From: Cupriavidus pampae
Lineage (GTDB): Bacteria > Pseudomonadota > Gammaproteobacteria > Burkholderiales > Burkholderiaceae
Reading direction: 5' to 3'
NCBI RefSeq assembly: GCF_914271485.1
Contig: NZ_CAJZAG010000005.1
Span: 1-64,000, forward strand
Length of the DNA: 64,000 nt
In this document: positions 9,055 through 17,441 of the stretch, one piece after another
Position numbering within the stretch: the first letter of the stretch is position 1
Layout: every line of letters starts with the position of its first letter
Made by a program: the position numbers and the translations under genes
The notes under the pieces: model-generated
Seen by the model: only the letters and a program-made list of their open reading frames with translations
Told to the model about the DNA's origin: nothing
The model's database searches: none

Positions 9055-9087
9055 TCCATATTGTAGTTTGTAGTTCCATAATATGGA
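9055..9087 (+). promoter_or_regulatory. Candidate operator of the catabolic cluster
   Basis: TCCATA occurs at 9055-9060 and 9075-9080; the latter forms TCCATA-A-TATGGA, a 13-base palindrome at 9075-9087. TCCATATT (9055-9062) also pairs with AATATGGA (9080-9087). The spot is 18-50 bases before the first cluster gene and the half-site resembles IclR-type operators, so the IclR at 12.5 kb is the natural candidate binder (inference). Confidence 0.45.
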
Positions 9088-9104
9088 CAAAAGGATGGTC
9101 CCCG

Positions 9105-9632
9105 ATGCCGCTTGAGAAGACTGACGCTGAACCGCTGACGCCCTACCAGTACCCGAATCCGCCCAACGCGCTGCCCGAAATCGTAGTGCCGCAGGCGATT
9201 CCGACTGATGAGCGGCTGTGGGTGCCGCAGGCCGAGAACGTGTGGTTTCGGCCGTTGTGCCTCAATGCGAGCCAGGGTTACTGGATGAATCTGCTGCGCG
9301 TGCGCAAGTCCGGTGTGTTGAGTCGGCATCGCCATCCGCAGGCTGTGCATGGCTTTGTGCTCAAGGGCCGCTGGAAATATCTCGAGCATGACTGGGAAGC
9401 TGTGGAAGGCAGCTATGTGTTCGAGCCACCGGGCGAGACGCATACGCTCTACGTGCCGCCCGATGTCGAAGAGATGATCACGTATTTTCAGGTGAACGGC
9501 GTGATGTATTACACCGACCCATATGGCAAGGGCATGGGCTACGAGGATGTGTTCACCAAGATCGAGATGTGCCGCAAGCATTTCGAGGCCGTTGGCCTTG
9601 GAGCGGACTACACCGATCAGTTCATTCGATGA
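9105..9632 (+). CDS. Cupin dioxygenase, 2,4'-dihydroxyacetophenone dioxygenase family
   Basis: A 175-residue single cupin. Metal ligands are visible in SRHRHPQAVHGF (two His) and PGETHTL (His and a nearby Glu), as in 2,4'-dihydroxyacetophenone dioxygenase-like proteins that cleave C-C bonds with non-haem iron. It is the first gene of a coupled set: its stop overlaps the SDR start (ATGA). Ribosome binding site AAGGA lies about ten bases before the ATG. True substrate is uncertain; the family contains many uncharacterised members. Confidence 0.75.
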   Translation: MPLEKTDAEPLTPYQYPNPPNALPEIVVPQAIPTDERLWVPQAENVWFRPLCLNASQGYWMNLLRVRKSGVLSRHRHPQAVHGFVLKGRWKYLEHDWEAVEGSYVFEPPGETHTLYVPPDVEEMITYFQVNGVMYYTDPYGKGMGYEDVFTKIEMCRKHFEAVGLGADYTDQFIR

Positions 9633-10411
9633 CAGCGGCGTTGAAACCCGTGGGCACGCTGCCCGCGCAGCACAGTGGCCCATTCGCGCGATACGACTTC
9701 TCCGCCACGGTGGCAGTGGTCACCGGCGGCGCCTCCGGTATCGGCGCGGAGATCGTCGCGCGACTGCGCGCGCATGGCGCGACGGCGATTGTGTGGGATC
9801 TGCCGAATACGCTGGATGCCACCGGCGATGGCCTGTTCAGCCCTGTCGACGTTACGCAACCCGACACGCTACGCGCGGCTACCGCGGACGCCCTCTCCCG
9901 CTGGGGTCGCATCGACTGCCTCGTCAACAACGCCGGCTATGCGGGCCCGACCGTGCCGCTCGATGCGTACGATCCCGTCGAATGGCAACGCATCATCGAT
10001 ATCGACCTCGTTGGCGTGTTCCACGCATGCCATGCGGTAGTGCCCGCGATGCGGCAGGCCGGCAGCGGACGCATCGTCAATATCGCATCGCTTGCGGGCA
10101 AGGAAGGCACGCCCAACGCCTCCGCTTATAGCGCCGCTAAAGCGGGCGTGCTTGCATTGACCAAATCGCTCGGCAAGGAGCTCGCGATGAACGGCGTGCT
10201 CGTCAATGCCATCGCGCCCGCCGCAGTGCGCACGCGGCTGCTCGAGCAAATGGCCCCGGCCCACGTCCAGACGATGATCGACAAGAGCCCGATGCATCGG
10301 CTCGGCGAACCGGAGGAAGTGGCAGAGATGGTGCTGTGGTTGTGCTCCGCCTCGTGTTCATTCAACACCGGCGCGATCTTCGATCTCTCCGGAGGCCGCG
10401 CGACGTATTGA
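9629..10411 (+). CDS. SDR-family oxidoreductase
   Basis: A 260-residue classical short-chain dehydrogenase: cofactor loop TGGASGIG (about 33-40), NNAG motif, catalytic Ser in NIASLAG and YSAAK Tyr-Lys pair. Start fixed by the ATGA overlap with the cupin gene. By context it probably oxidises a hydroxy intermediate of the same pathway. The stop codon lies inside the first unit of an 11-base tandem repeat. Confidence 0.85.
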   Translation: MTAALKPVGTLPAQHSGPFARYDFSATVAVVTGGASGIGAEIVARLRAHGATAIVWDLPNTLDATGDGLFSPVDVTQPDTLRAATADALSRWGRIDCLVNNAGYAGPTVPLDAYDPVEWQRIIDIDLVGVFHACHAVVPAMRQAGSGRIVNIASLAGKEGTPNASAYSAAKAGVLALTKSLGKELAMNGVLVNAIAPAAVRTRLLEQMAPAHVQTMIDKSPMHRLGEPEEVAEMVLWLCSASCSFNTGAIFDLSGGRATY

Positions 10412-10442
10412 GGTCGTATTGAGGTCGTATTGAGTTCGTATT
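10405..10442 (+). repeat. 11-base tandem repeat spanning the SDR stop
   Basis: GTATTGAGGTC at 10405-10415 and 10416-10426, a third copy with one change at 10427-10437, then GTATT. Each unit offers TTGA; the SDR stop TGA (10409-10411) is in the first copy. Confidence 0.85.
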
Positions 10443-10551
10443 CCCATTGGCAAATGCAGCACAAGCATCACCGGCATGACCCGCAGTGCAAACGGGACCC
10501 TGGCATCCGACCACGGGCCAACCAAACAAGATCACACAGGAGACCAGCCTC

Positions 10552-11520
10552 ATGAAAACCCTCGCGTTCCGCCTTGGTTGCGGCATTGCGCTGACCGCCG
10601 CGTGCCTCGCCGGCCCCACCGTGCAGGCGCAGAGCGCCTATCCGAGCCACAGCGTCGAGCTCGTCGTGCCGTTCCAGGCCGGCGGCGGCACCGACGCGCT
10701 GGCGCGCGCGTTCGCTGAATCGTCACGCAAGCATCTGCCGCAGAGCGTGATCGTGGTGAACAAGCCCGGCGCCAGCGGCTCGATCGGCTGGGCCGATGTG
10801 GCCAACGCCAAGGCCGATGGCTACAAGCTGTCGCTGCTGACTGCGGACCTGACCATCGTCCCTCACCTCGGGCTGACCAAGCTCACGTACGAGAACTTCA
10901 CGCCGGTCGCGCGCCTGAACGCGGACCCGTCGGCCATTACCGTGCGCAGCGATTCGCCATACACCACGGTGGAACAGTTCCTCGAGGCCGCGCGCAAGAA
11001 TCCGGGCGGTATGCGTGTCGGCAATGCGGGCAACGGTTCGATCTGGCATCTGGCCGCTGCGGCGCTCGAAGACAAGACCAGTACCAAGTTCAACCATATT
11101 CCGTTCCAGGGCGGTAACCCGGCAGTGCTCGCGCTGCTCGGCGGCCATATCGATGCGGTGACGGTAAGCCCCGCAGAGGTCTATGCGTACGTGTCCGCCG
11201 GCAAGCTCAAGACGCTCGCCGTGATGGCCGATCAGCGCGTGAAGGGCTTCGAGAACGTGCCCACGCTCAAGGAACGCAAGATCGATCTGTCGATTGGCAC
11301 GTGGCGCGGCATCGGCGCGCCGAAGGGCACGCCGCCGGAAGTCATCAACGTGTTGCGCACCGCTGCGGCCAAAACCGCGGCAGAGCCCGCGCTGCGCGAG
11401 ATGATGGACAAGCAGAACCTCGGTTTCGCGTATGCGGATCAGGATGAGTTTAAGAATGCGATCGCCAAGGACGATGCCTACTTCAAGGCCCTGATCGCCA
11501 AGTTGGGATTGAATCCATGA
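10552..11520 (+). CDS. Bug/TctC-family periplasmic solute-binding receptor
   Basis: A 322-residue protein with signal peptide (cut after VQA, about residue 25) and the Bug-family start YPSHSVELVVPFQAGGGTD, including the AGG(G)TD carboxylate-binding loop. Bug receptors bind small carboxylates for tripartite tricarboxylate transporters or act as sensors; no tctAB genes are nearby, as is usual in Burkholderiales. AGGAGA upstream supports the ATG at 10552. The stop overlaps the next SDR start by four bases, so import and oxidation are coupled in one transcript. Confidence 0.9.
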   Translation: MKTLAFRLGCGIALTAACLAGPTVQAQSAYPSHSVELVVPFQAGGGTDALARAFAESSRKHLPQSVIVVNKPGASGSIGWADVANAKADGYKLSLLTADLTIVPHLGLTKLTYENFTPVARLNADPSAITVRSDSPYTTVEQFLEAARKNPGGMRVGNAGNGSIWHLAAAALEDKTSTKFNHIPFQGGNPAVLALLGGHIDAVTVSPAEVYAYVSAGKLKTLAVMADQRVKGFENVPTLKERKIDLSIGTWRGIGAPKGTPPEVINVLRTAAAKTAAEPALREMMDKQNLGFAYADQDEFKNAIAKDDAYFKALIAKLGLNP

Positions 11521-12236
11521 CATTTGAGTCGAATCTGTTCGCAGGCAAGCGCGCGCTGGTCACCGGCGCGACGCAGGGCATCGGCGCGGGCGTGGCCAAC
11601 CGGCTCGCGAGCCTTGGCGCGCGCGTCACCGCCACCGGCATCGATCGCGGCGACGGTTCGCTGGACGGCGCGGTGGATGTGCAGCTTGCCGACGTGAGCA
11701 AGGACGCCGACGTCGCCGCGCTGATCGGCGGCTTCGATGGCCTCGACATCGTGGTGAACTGCGCAGGCATCATCCGCCGCGGCGCCGAGCACGAGATCGA
11801 GGTGTTCGCACAGGTGCTCGACGTGAACCTTACCGGCACCATGCGCATCTGCTCCGCCGCGCGACCGCTACTGGCCGCGCGCAAAGGCGTGATTGTGAAC
11901 ACTGCGTCGATGCTGAGCTTCTTCGGCGGCTCGCTGGTGCCGGGCTATGCGGCGAGCAAGGGCGGCGTGGCGCAGTTGACCAAGTCGCTGGCGCTTGCGT
12001 ATGCGGCGGATGGCATCCGCGTCAATGCGGTAGCGCCGGGTTGGATTGCAACGCCGCTTACGCAGGCGTTGCAGGACGACCCGGTGCGTGCGGGGCCGAT
12101 TCTTCAGCGCACGGCGCTGGGGCGTTGGGGGAAACCGGAGGATGTTGCACAGGCAGTGGCGTTTCTGTGCGCACCGGCGGCGGCGTTTATCACAGGCGTG
12201 ATTTTGCCGGTGGATGGTGGGTATATGGTGAGTTGA
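11517..12236 (+). CDS. SDR-family oxidoreductase
   Basis: A 239-residue classical short-chain dehydrogenase: TGATQGIG cofactor loop, NCAG in place of NNAG, Ser in NTASML, YAASK active site and a DGG C-terminal motif. Start overlaps the receptor stop (ATGA). It is clearly different from the SDR at 9629, so the cluster has two distinct dehydrogenation steps or two stereospecific enzymes. Last gene of the plus-strand operon. Confidence 0.85.
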   Translation: MTFESNLFAGKRALVTGATQGIGAGVANRLASLGARVTATGIDRGDGSLDGAVDVQLADVSKDADVAALIGGFDGLDIVVNCAGIIRRGAEHEIEVFAQVLDVNLTGTMRICSAARPLLAARKGVIVNTASMLSFFGGSLVPGYAASKGGVAQLTKSLALAYAADGIRVNAVAPGWIATPLTQALQDDPVRAGPILQRTALGRWGKPEDVAQAVAFLCAPAAAFITGVILPVDGGYMVS

Positions 12237-12336
12237 GCGTCGTGACCGCCCTGCTCACGTTTCGTGCGGGGTTGCGCGACCTGTCGCGCATGTGCGGCCG
12301 CGACATTCTCCGACGCGAGCGCTGCGCATGCCAACG

Positions 12337-12512
12337 TTTTGCTCCCTTCTCCCCGGAGGGAGACGCCGCAGGTCAATGCCAGCGCAAAAGCATCGCATAC
12401 CAGCGGTTTGCTCCCCTCTCCCTTGAGGGAGAGGGGCCGGGGGAGAGGGTGACTTAAATCCCTATTGTTTGCTCCCCTCTCCCTCGGGGAGAGGGGCCGG
12501 GGGTGAGGGCAA
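12337..12512. repeat. Three palindromic GC-rich repeats between convergent genes
   Basis: Copies begin at 12337 (degenerate), 12407 and 12468, each opening with TTTGCTCCC and containing a CCCTCTCCC / GGGAGAGGG stem, the last two followed by GGCCGGGGG. They lie between the convergent SDR and IclR genes, where such hairpins act as terminators or mRNA ends. A shorter relative lies at 54472-54494. No transposase is near. Confidence 0.8.
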
Positions 12513-12520
12513 CCCACGCT

Positions 12521-13327
12521 TCAAACATCTCGACCGCCAGCCAACGCTGGCGTCTCCCCCACCCTCACCCCAATCTCCCGACAAGCCTCCACCAACGGCC
12601 GAACATAAGCCGCCACCGGATCTTCTTTCTGCCGAAAGCGCAACGTACTCACACTCACCGCAGCCAACGGTCGCCCCTGTGCATCGACAATCGGCGCGCC
12701 AAAGCAATGAATCCCCGCTTCATTCTCCTCGTCATCCACCGACCATCCCTGCGCACGAAACGCATCCAGCTGTTTGCGTAACGTCTTCGCATCGCCAATC
12801 GTGTTCGGCATATAACGCGTGAACGCAAGTTGCGGAATCAATTCGTCCAGCGCATCCTGCGCGAGCGCAAACATATAAGCCTTGCCCACCGCAGTCGAAT
12901 GCATCGACACCGAAGTCCCAATACGCGACGCCATCCGCACCGCACTCGGGCTCTCGAGCTTCTCGATATAAATCATCGTATTGCCGTGAGGCACAGCCAG
13001 ATGCACGGTCTCACCCGTGACATCGCGCAAAGTCTTGAGCGCCTCCACCGCCGCCACCCGCAAATCCGACCGCGACCAGCTACGACTCGCAAGCTGCATC
13101 AATCGCGGCCCCAACGACAACGTGTTGTCACGAGGGTTCTCGCACAACATCCCCTCGGCCACCAGCGCCGCAACGATGCGATACACCGTAGGACGCGGAA
13201 ACCCACCATCGCGCGCAAGCGCGGCGATCGTGACAGGTTCCTCGGCATCGGCAACCTGTTGCAGCACCACCATGAACTTGGAAAACGCGGCGGTACCGGC
13301 GACCTTCGCGGGAGAGGAAGCAGGCAT
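12521..13327 (-). CDS. IclR-family transcriptional regulator
   Basis: A 268-residue regulator: winged helix (PVTIAALARDGGFPRPTVYR) then the IclR effector domain with the SMHSTAVGKAY and ENEAGIHCFGAPI motifs. It is convergent with the catabolic operon and next to the porin, so it is the likely regulator of the cupin/SDR/receptor/SDR genes. ATG 13327 and ATG 13363 are both possible; neither has a good ribosome binding site, and the shorter start keeps a typical N-terminus. Confidence 0.85.
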   Translation of the reverse strand: MPASSPAKVAGTAAFSKFMVVLQQVADAEEPVTIAALARDGGFPRPTVYRIVAALVAEGMLCENPRDNTLSLGPRLMQLASRSWSRSDLRVAAVEALKTLRDVTGETVHLAVPHGNTMIYIEKLESPSAVRMASRIGTSVSMHSTAVGKAYMFALAQDALDELIPQLAFTRYMPNTIGDAKTLRKQLDAFRAQGWSVDDEENEAGIHCFGAPIVDAQGRPLAAVSVSTLRFRQKEDPVAAYVRPLVEACREIGVRVGETPALAGGRDV

Positions 13328-13381
13328 GAGTAATGGCGTGTCCGACGATAAACAAGCAGCCATTATCGCGCATGCAAGCGC

Positions 13382-13414
13382 AAAAAAACGCCGGGGCGCG
13401 ACGCCACGGCGTTT
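13382..13414 (-). terminator. Intrinsic terminator of the porin gene
   Basis: On the minus strand AAACGCCG pairs with CGGCGTTT around a 13-base GC-rich loop and runs into a T7 tract (A7 at 13382-13388 on the plus strand), 57 bases after the porin stop. Confidence 0.75.
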
Positions 13415-13471
13415 AAAAGGACAAGGAAAGTTTGTTGCGATCGCCTAAGGAAGCCCTAAGCGATCACGACA

Positions 13472-14518
13472 TCAGAAACGATGCCTGATGCCCAGCAGCA
13501 CACCGGTCTGATTCTTGCCGGGCACCGTGCTGCCAAAGCCGCCAGTGCCGAGGTCAGAACCATCCTTGTTGCGCGTGTAAGCAACGTTCAAATATGCGTC
13601 GGTACGCTTGGAGAACGAGTAATCCGCCGACACGATGAACAGCCACGGATCCGCGCCAGACTTGCGGAAGTCCTGGTAATACGCGGCACCGGTCAGCGAC
13701 CAGGCAGCCGTAATGTCCCACGAAGCGCCAGCCCAATACAGGTTGGACGACGTGCTCGGCGTCGGCGCAATCTGGAAGTGCGCGTAGCGATAACCAAGGT
13801 ACGACTTCACCGGACCAATCACGTAGGTGCCGACCAACGCAGCCTTGCGCGTGCGATCGTCCGCGGTAGCAACGGTCTTGCCATCCAGCTCGTCATACAC
13901 GGCAGCGATAGCAAGCGGACCGCTCTCGTACGCAAGGCTCGCGCCGTATTCACGACCCACTTTCGGATTGCCCGGCACTTCGCCATTCACACCGGACGTA
14001 CCGTCCGCGCCAAAGCTATACATCAGCTTGGCAGTGACCGGACCGACCTTGCCAACGTATTTAATCGAGTTATCCGCGCGCGATTGAAAGGTGTCGTCCT
14101 GCACGCCAATCGAGTAGCGCGTGGAAATACCCATCGGGTCGTATTGCACGCCAATGTCATACATCGGCGTGTTGTGGCGACCGAGCGTCAGCGTGCCGTA
14201 CTGCGAATCCAGACCGACCCACGCCTGACGACCAAACAGGCGACCGCTCTGCCCGCTCTTGCCATCGTCAACGTTAAAGCCGCTCTCAAGCGCAAAGATC
14301 GCGCGCAGACCGCCACCGAGATCTTCCGCCCCACGCAGACCCCAGCGCGAGCCCGACATATTGCCGGACTGCATCCGCACGACGCTATTACCAGCGCCCT
14401 TCTGATGATTCACGTACTCGACGCCCACATCGGCCACGCCATACAGCGTGACGGACGTCTGCGCATACGCGTGACAACCCAGGCCCGCCAGGGCCATTGC
14501 TACCAGCTCTCTCTTCAT
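13472..14518 (-). CDS. Outer-membrane porin (Burkholderiales trimeric type)
   Basis: A 348-residue 16-strand porin: signal peptide cut after AYA, first strand SVTLYGVADVG, LRGAEDLGGGL and FGRQAWVGL signatures, and C-terminal GIRHRF ending in Phe for BAM insertion. It forms a general diffusion channel; its position next to the IclR suggests uptake of the cluster substrate. GAGGGAAACCGAGAG before the ATG holds the ribosome binding site. A long upstream region with two palindromes suggests regulation. Confidence 0.92.
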   Translation of the reverse strand: MKRELVAMALAGLGCHAYAQTSVTLYGVADVGVEYVNHQKGAGNSVVRMQSGNMSGSRWGLRGAEDLGGGLRAIFALESGFNVDDGKSGQSGRLFGRQAWVGLDSQYGTLTLGRHNTPMYDIGVQYDPMGISTRYSIGVQDDTFQSRADNSIKYVGKVGPVTAKLMYSFGADGTSGVNGEVPGNPKVGREYGASLAYESGPLAIAAVYDELDGKTVATADDRTRKAALVGTYVIGPVKSYLGYRYAHFQIAPTPSTSSNLYWAGASWDITAAWSLTGAAYYQDFRKSGADPWLFIVSADYSFSKRTDAYLNVAYTRNKDGSDLGTGGFGSTVPGKNQTGVLLGIRHRF

Positions 14519-14719
14519 GCTCTCGGTTTCCCTCTGTGGTGATTCGTGAACCGGTCTTTGATGCGCGCCGGTTTTGAATGGCCGAGACGATTCACAACCC
14601 GCTCGCCAGGGGCTGTGTCGCCTTTGTCAGGCCTGATGTTTTTCTTGTGCTGTTGGAGGGGATGCCAACTGCTTATTGAATGCAGTTGTGTCAACGCCGA
14701 GGCAGATTGTTCCAGCGGG

Positions 14720-14740
14720 ACACGTCAAATTGAAGTGTCT
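14720..14740. promoter_or_regulatory. 21-base palindrome upstream of the porin gene
   Basis: GACACGTCAA and TTGAAGTGTC flank a central A; nine of ten position pairs match. It is 200 bases from the porin ATG. Likely a regulator site; binder unknown. Confidence 0.45.
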
Positions 14741-14766
14741 ATTTGGAGTACAAAATACAGTTTGGG

Positions 14767-14800
14767 TGACATTTCGAGTGGTGGGATGCTCGAAATGTCA
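14767..14800. repeat. Perfect 12-base inverted repeat
   Basis: TGACATTTCGAG (14767-14778) and CTCGAAATGTCA (14789-14800) are exact complements with a 10-base loop. No T-run follows on either strand, so an operator or structured RNA is more likely than a terminator. Confidence 0.7.
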
Positions 14801-15265
14801 GATGGGGTGCGATCTGGGTTTAGTGGTCGGAGGGGATCACAGATGTAAATGGCTATGTTGACGATGAGGACGATCGGCCGACTCATCAGGTCAGACAACC
14901 TTCGTCATAGTGCTAGAAGTGCCTGGGCAATTCATCTCAACAGCGTTTCCCCATCGGCCGGTTAGCTTGAGACGACGACAAAGTATGAACGTGTTCGTAC
15001 CCGACAGGCGCCCCTTCAAGCCCCCTCCTTTGGTAGGGATTAATTACCGAAGAGTCACCTATTTGACTTTCTCATCTCTTCAAAATCACTTACAGGCATA
15101 AAAATGTTAAAAAAATGAAACCACACAAGACACTCTATTGAATCTTTAGATTACAAATCATCTTGACTTTTCTGATATTTGTTGTAATTTTTCCAACATC
15201 GAAGAATTCAATTTTTAGAGAGAAGATAGATTTTATGAGAGCGCTCGAAACACTATTTGGTCGAG

Positions 15266-17161
15266 ATGAATCTGCTCTCCTCTCTCTCCCCAGGAGCACC
15301 TTCGATAAAAGTGGCGATTCTAGATGGCCCTGTGAACTTGAATGATCCATGTTTGAGCGAAAGTCTTCTAACTCAGGAGGATATATTTCAGTTAAGCAAG
15401 ACGTCGGAGGGAGGTGCCGCTGAACATGGGATCCAAATAGCAAGCATTCTATTCGGACAACCTGACACTTATTATCGCGGATTGAGTCATTTGTGCACCG
15501 GACTATCCATTCCTATCTATTCTGATGATGAATTTGGAAGAATTCAAGGCGCATCACAAATGATGCTGTCGGCGGCCATAGGATACGCGATCGAGAAAGG
15601 ATCCGATATTATTAACATCAGTGGCGCACAACCTACCAACTCAGCATTATCTGATCTCATTTTAAAACGAGAGATATCGCGATGTGAAAGTTTGAAAATC
15701 CTCGTCGTTGCCGCAGCAGGGAATGATGGATGCTCATGTTTGAGCTTACCGGCAGCCATAAAAGGAGTGGTTCCAATAGGATCGACCGATGAAGACGGAA
15801 GGCTACTACAAACATCCAATTTTGGAGAAGATTACAGCAAATTTGGAATATTGATGCCCGGATCAAAGATTCCAGTGCCAAACGCGAAAGGCGGCGTCGT
15901 TGAAAGAAATGGTACCAGCTTTTCCACGGCGATTTTTTCTTCAGTCGTCGCACGCCTAATGGCAACTTTACAAGAAAATAATATAGAAATTCGCCCATTA
16001 GAAATCGCAAATATAATATTTGAAGAGGCGGATAACTGCTGCGCGGGGGAAAATTGCCAAGACTGCCAACCATGGCCAGGAAAGAAGTTAAATCTTAATA
16101 ACGTCATATCTAGACTCGGCTTAAATGGGATTCGAGGAACCGCCATCAATTCCACCACAAGAGGAGATTTCATGGAAAAAACCACCTCTGAAAATGTATT
16201 GCCCATGGCTGAAGAAGCGCAAACCCAGATCGCGCCAATGCTAAGCGGCAAGAATCAAATAGCTCCGGCGTGCCAAGATGAAGCCGCGTGTAATTGCGGC
16301 AAGGGGAATGCCGCCCGGTTGGCATACGTCCTTGGCCAATTAGATATTGATTTTGGCACGGAAGCCCGGCGCGACTCATTCCTTCAACATCTAAACGCGT
16401 GGCAACGCGATGAATCCAACCCACGCGAAAATCATAACGATAGAAAATTGATCAAAAGTTTTCTAGACAATAATCCAGAATTTGATGCCGGTCTATCGTG
16501 GGTAGTTAAATTAGACACTACTCCTATCTATTGCATCAAAACGTCCGGCCCGTACGCGACAGAAATATCAAGGCGGCTCAGGGAAGCATACATGACATTC
16601 TTCGGGGATGGTGACAACCGAATCGATCTTATCTCGATCCCTGGATTAATTTCTGGCACGACGCGTCTTTTGAATGGCTATGTTGTACCCACCCTGCATC
16701 CAGACCTTCGCGGAATGTATGACTGGAGTGTCGAACACTTAGCTGACACCTGCTCAACACGACAGAAAGATTCTAATTCCGACAAAATTAAAACCGTTGA
16801 TAACAAAAATTATTTAATCGATTTTTTAAATAGAGTGTATTTTGAACTTAGAAACCTTGGACAAAGTGGCGCGGACAGGGCTCTAAATTACAGCGCGACT
16901 CAAGCATGGCAAGTTGCAAAGGTCTTTGACCGAGCCATTGCGGAGGGTCTCGTCCTGCGAGATACCCCGACTGTTGAAAGAAGTCCAATATGTAGGCCGG
17001 AGTCGGATTGTTATGATGTTGTTCTTATATTTTTTGACCCTTCAAATAGACTTACCAAAGCTAGTCGAGCATTTAGATTTACTGTTGACGTTAGTGACGT
17101 CATGCCCGTCATGGTAGGACCTGTTCGGACGTGGCATGTATCAAGCGCCGGACTCGCATAA
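15266..17161 (+). CDS. PatA/PatG-type subtilisin-like RiPP maturation protease
   Basis: A 631-residue protein with two parts. Residues 14-290 are an S8 protease of the cyanobactin PatA/PatG class: Asp20 in ILDGPV, His54 in EHGIQIASILFGQ, oxyanion Asn153 in AAAGNDGC and nucleophile Ser218 in NGTSFST. Residues about 335-625 match the PatG C-terminal domain (TPIYCIKTSGPYA, LRGMYDW, NRVYFELRNLG, ERSPICRPESDC, FRFTVDVSDVMPV). A Cys-rich linker lies between. Such enzymes cut leader peptides and, in PatG, join the core ends into a ring. Two short Cys-rich genes follow directly. ATG 15266 is the called start but has a poor ribosome binding site; ATG 15235, with AGAGAGAAG upstream, opens a frame that joins this one if one base is removed from the CT-rich tract near 15285. 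The gene is AT-rich, unlike its neighbours. Confidence 0.85.
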   Translation: MNLLSSLSPGAPSIKVAILDGPVNLNDPCLSESLLTQEDIFQLSKTSEGGAAEHGIQIASILFGQPDTYYRGLSHLCTGLSIPIYSDDEFGRIQGASQMMLSAAIGYAIEKGSDIINISGAQPTNSALSDLILKREISRCESLKILVVAAAGNDGCSCLSLPAAIKGVVPIGSTDEDGRLLQTSNFGEDYSKFGILMPGSKIPVPNAKGGVVERNGTSFSTAIFSSVVARLMATLQENNIEIRPLEIANIIFEEADNCCAGENCQDCQPWPGKKLNLNNVISRLGLNGIRGTAINSTTRGDFMEKTTSENVLPMAEEAQTQIAPMLSGKNQIAPACQDEAACNCGKGNAARLAYVLGQLDIDFGTEARRDSFLQHLNAWQRDESNPRENHNDRKLIKSFLDNNPEFDAGLSWVVKLDTTPIYCIKTSGPYATEISRRLREAYMTFFGDGDNRIDLISIPGLISGTTRLLNGYVVPTLHPDLRGMYDWSVEHLADTCSTRQKDSNSDKIKTVDNKNYLIDFLNRVYFELRNLGQSGADRALNYSATQAWQVAKVFDRAIAEGLVLRDTPTVERSPICRPESDCYDVVLIFFDPSNRLTKASRAFRFTVDVSDVMPVMVGPVRTWHVSSAGLA

Positions 17162-17218
17162 GTATTATCGATTTAATTTTTAATCTATTTTTATGCAAAA
17201 AATTTCAAAGGAGTTAAT

Positions 17219-17389
17219 ATGCGGCCTCCAACCTTTCTAGAACCTGTTGACAGAACCTATTTTTTCGAAAATTCGGACAACAATTTTTACTACGAAGCTC
17301 AATACTATTATCAAATGGTTACTCCTGCTTGTTGCGTGGAATTTTGCACATTGGCGGGTTGTGTGTGTGCGGTCGGCGGCTGCGATTGA
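17219..17389 (+). CDS. Putative RiPP precursor peptide 1 (Cys-rich)
   Basis: A 56-residue peptide, 57 bases after the protease stop, with a strong AAAGGAG ribosome binding site at 17207-17213. Residues 1-35 form an acidic, Tyr-rich leader beginning MRPPTFLEPVDR; residues 36-56 form a core with six Cys (38, 39, 43, 48, 50, 55), starting PACCVEFC and ending GGCD. The second peptide shares the leader residues Pro4, Leu7, Pro9, Asp11, Arg12 and the PACCVE-x-C block at exactly the same residue numbers, which is strong evidence for a real family. No cyclodehydratase (YcaO) or other tailoring gene is nearby, so the core may be matured by proteolysis, cyclisation or disulfides only. Product unknown. 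Confidence 0.8.
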   Translation: MRPPTFLEPVDRTYFFENSDNNFYYEAQYYYQMVTPACCVEFCTLAGCVCAVGGCD

Positions 17390-17441
17390 CAGAGAAGTTC
17401 CGTCTTTCGATTCAATAAATAGTTATTCTTTTGGAGTGGCT

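Larger units (their letters stand above)
14519..15234. other. AT-rich intergenic region upstream of porin and protease genes
   Basis: About 700 bases between divergent genes where GC falls sharply towards the right. It holds two palindromes (listed) and, near 15163-15191, TTGACT with an AT-rich stretch that could be the protease promoter. Two frames of 38 codons (14985-15101 and one near 14850) have no Cys-rich core and no family resemblance, so I do not call them. Confidence 0.5.

Noticed and set aside
13481..14542. A 353-codon open frame opposite the porin gene
   Set aside because: Shadow of the porin; Arg/His-rich and without domain motifs, while the porin strand has signal peptide and C-terminal Phe.
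14985..15101. A 38-codon frame before the protease, considered as a third precursor
   Set aside because: No Cys core, no leader motif shared with the two precursors.
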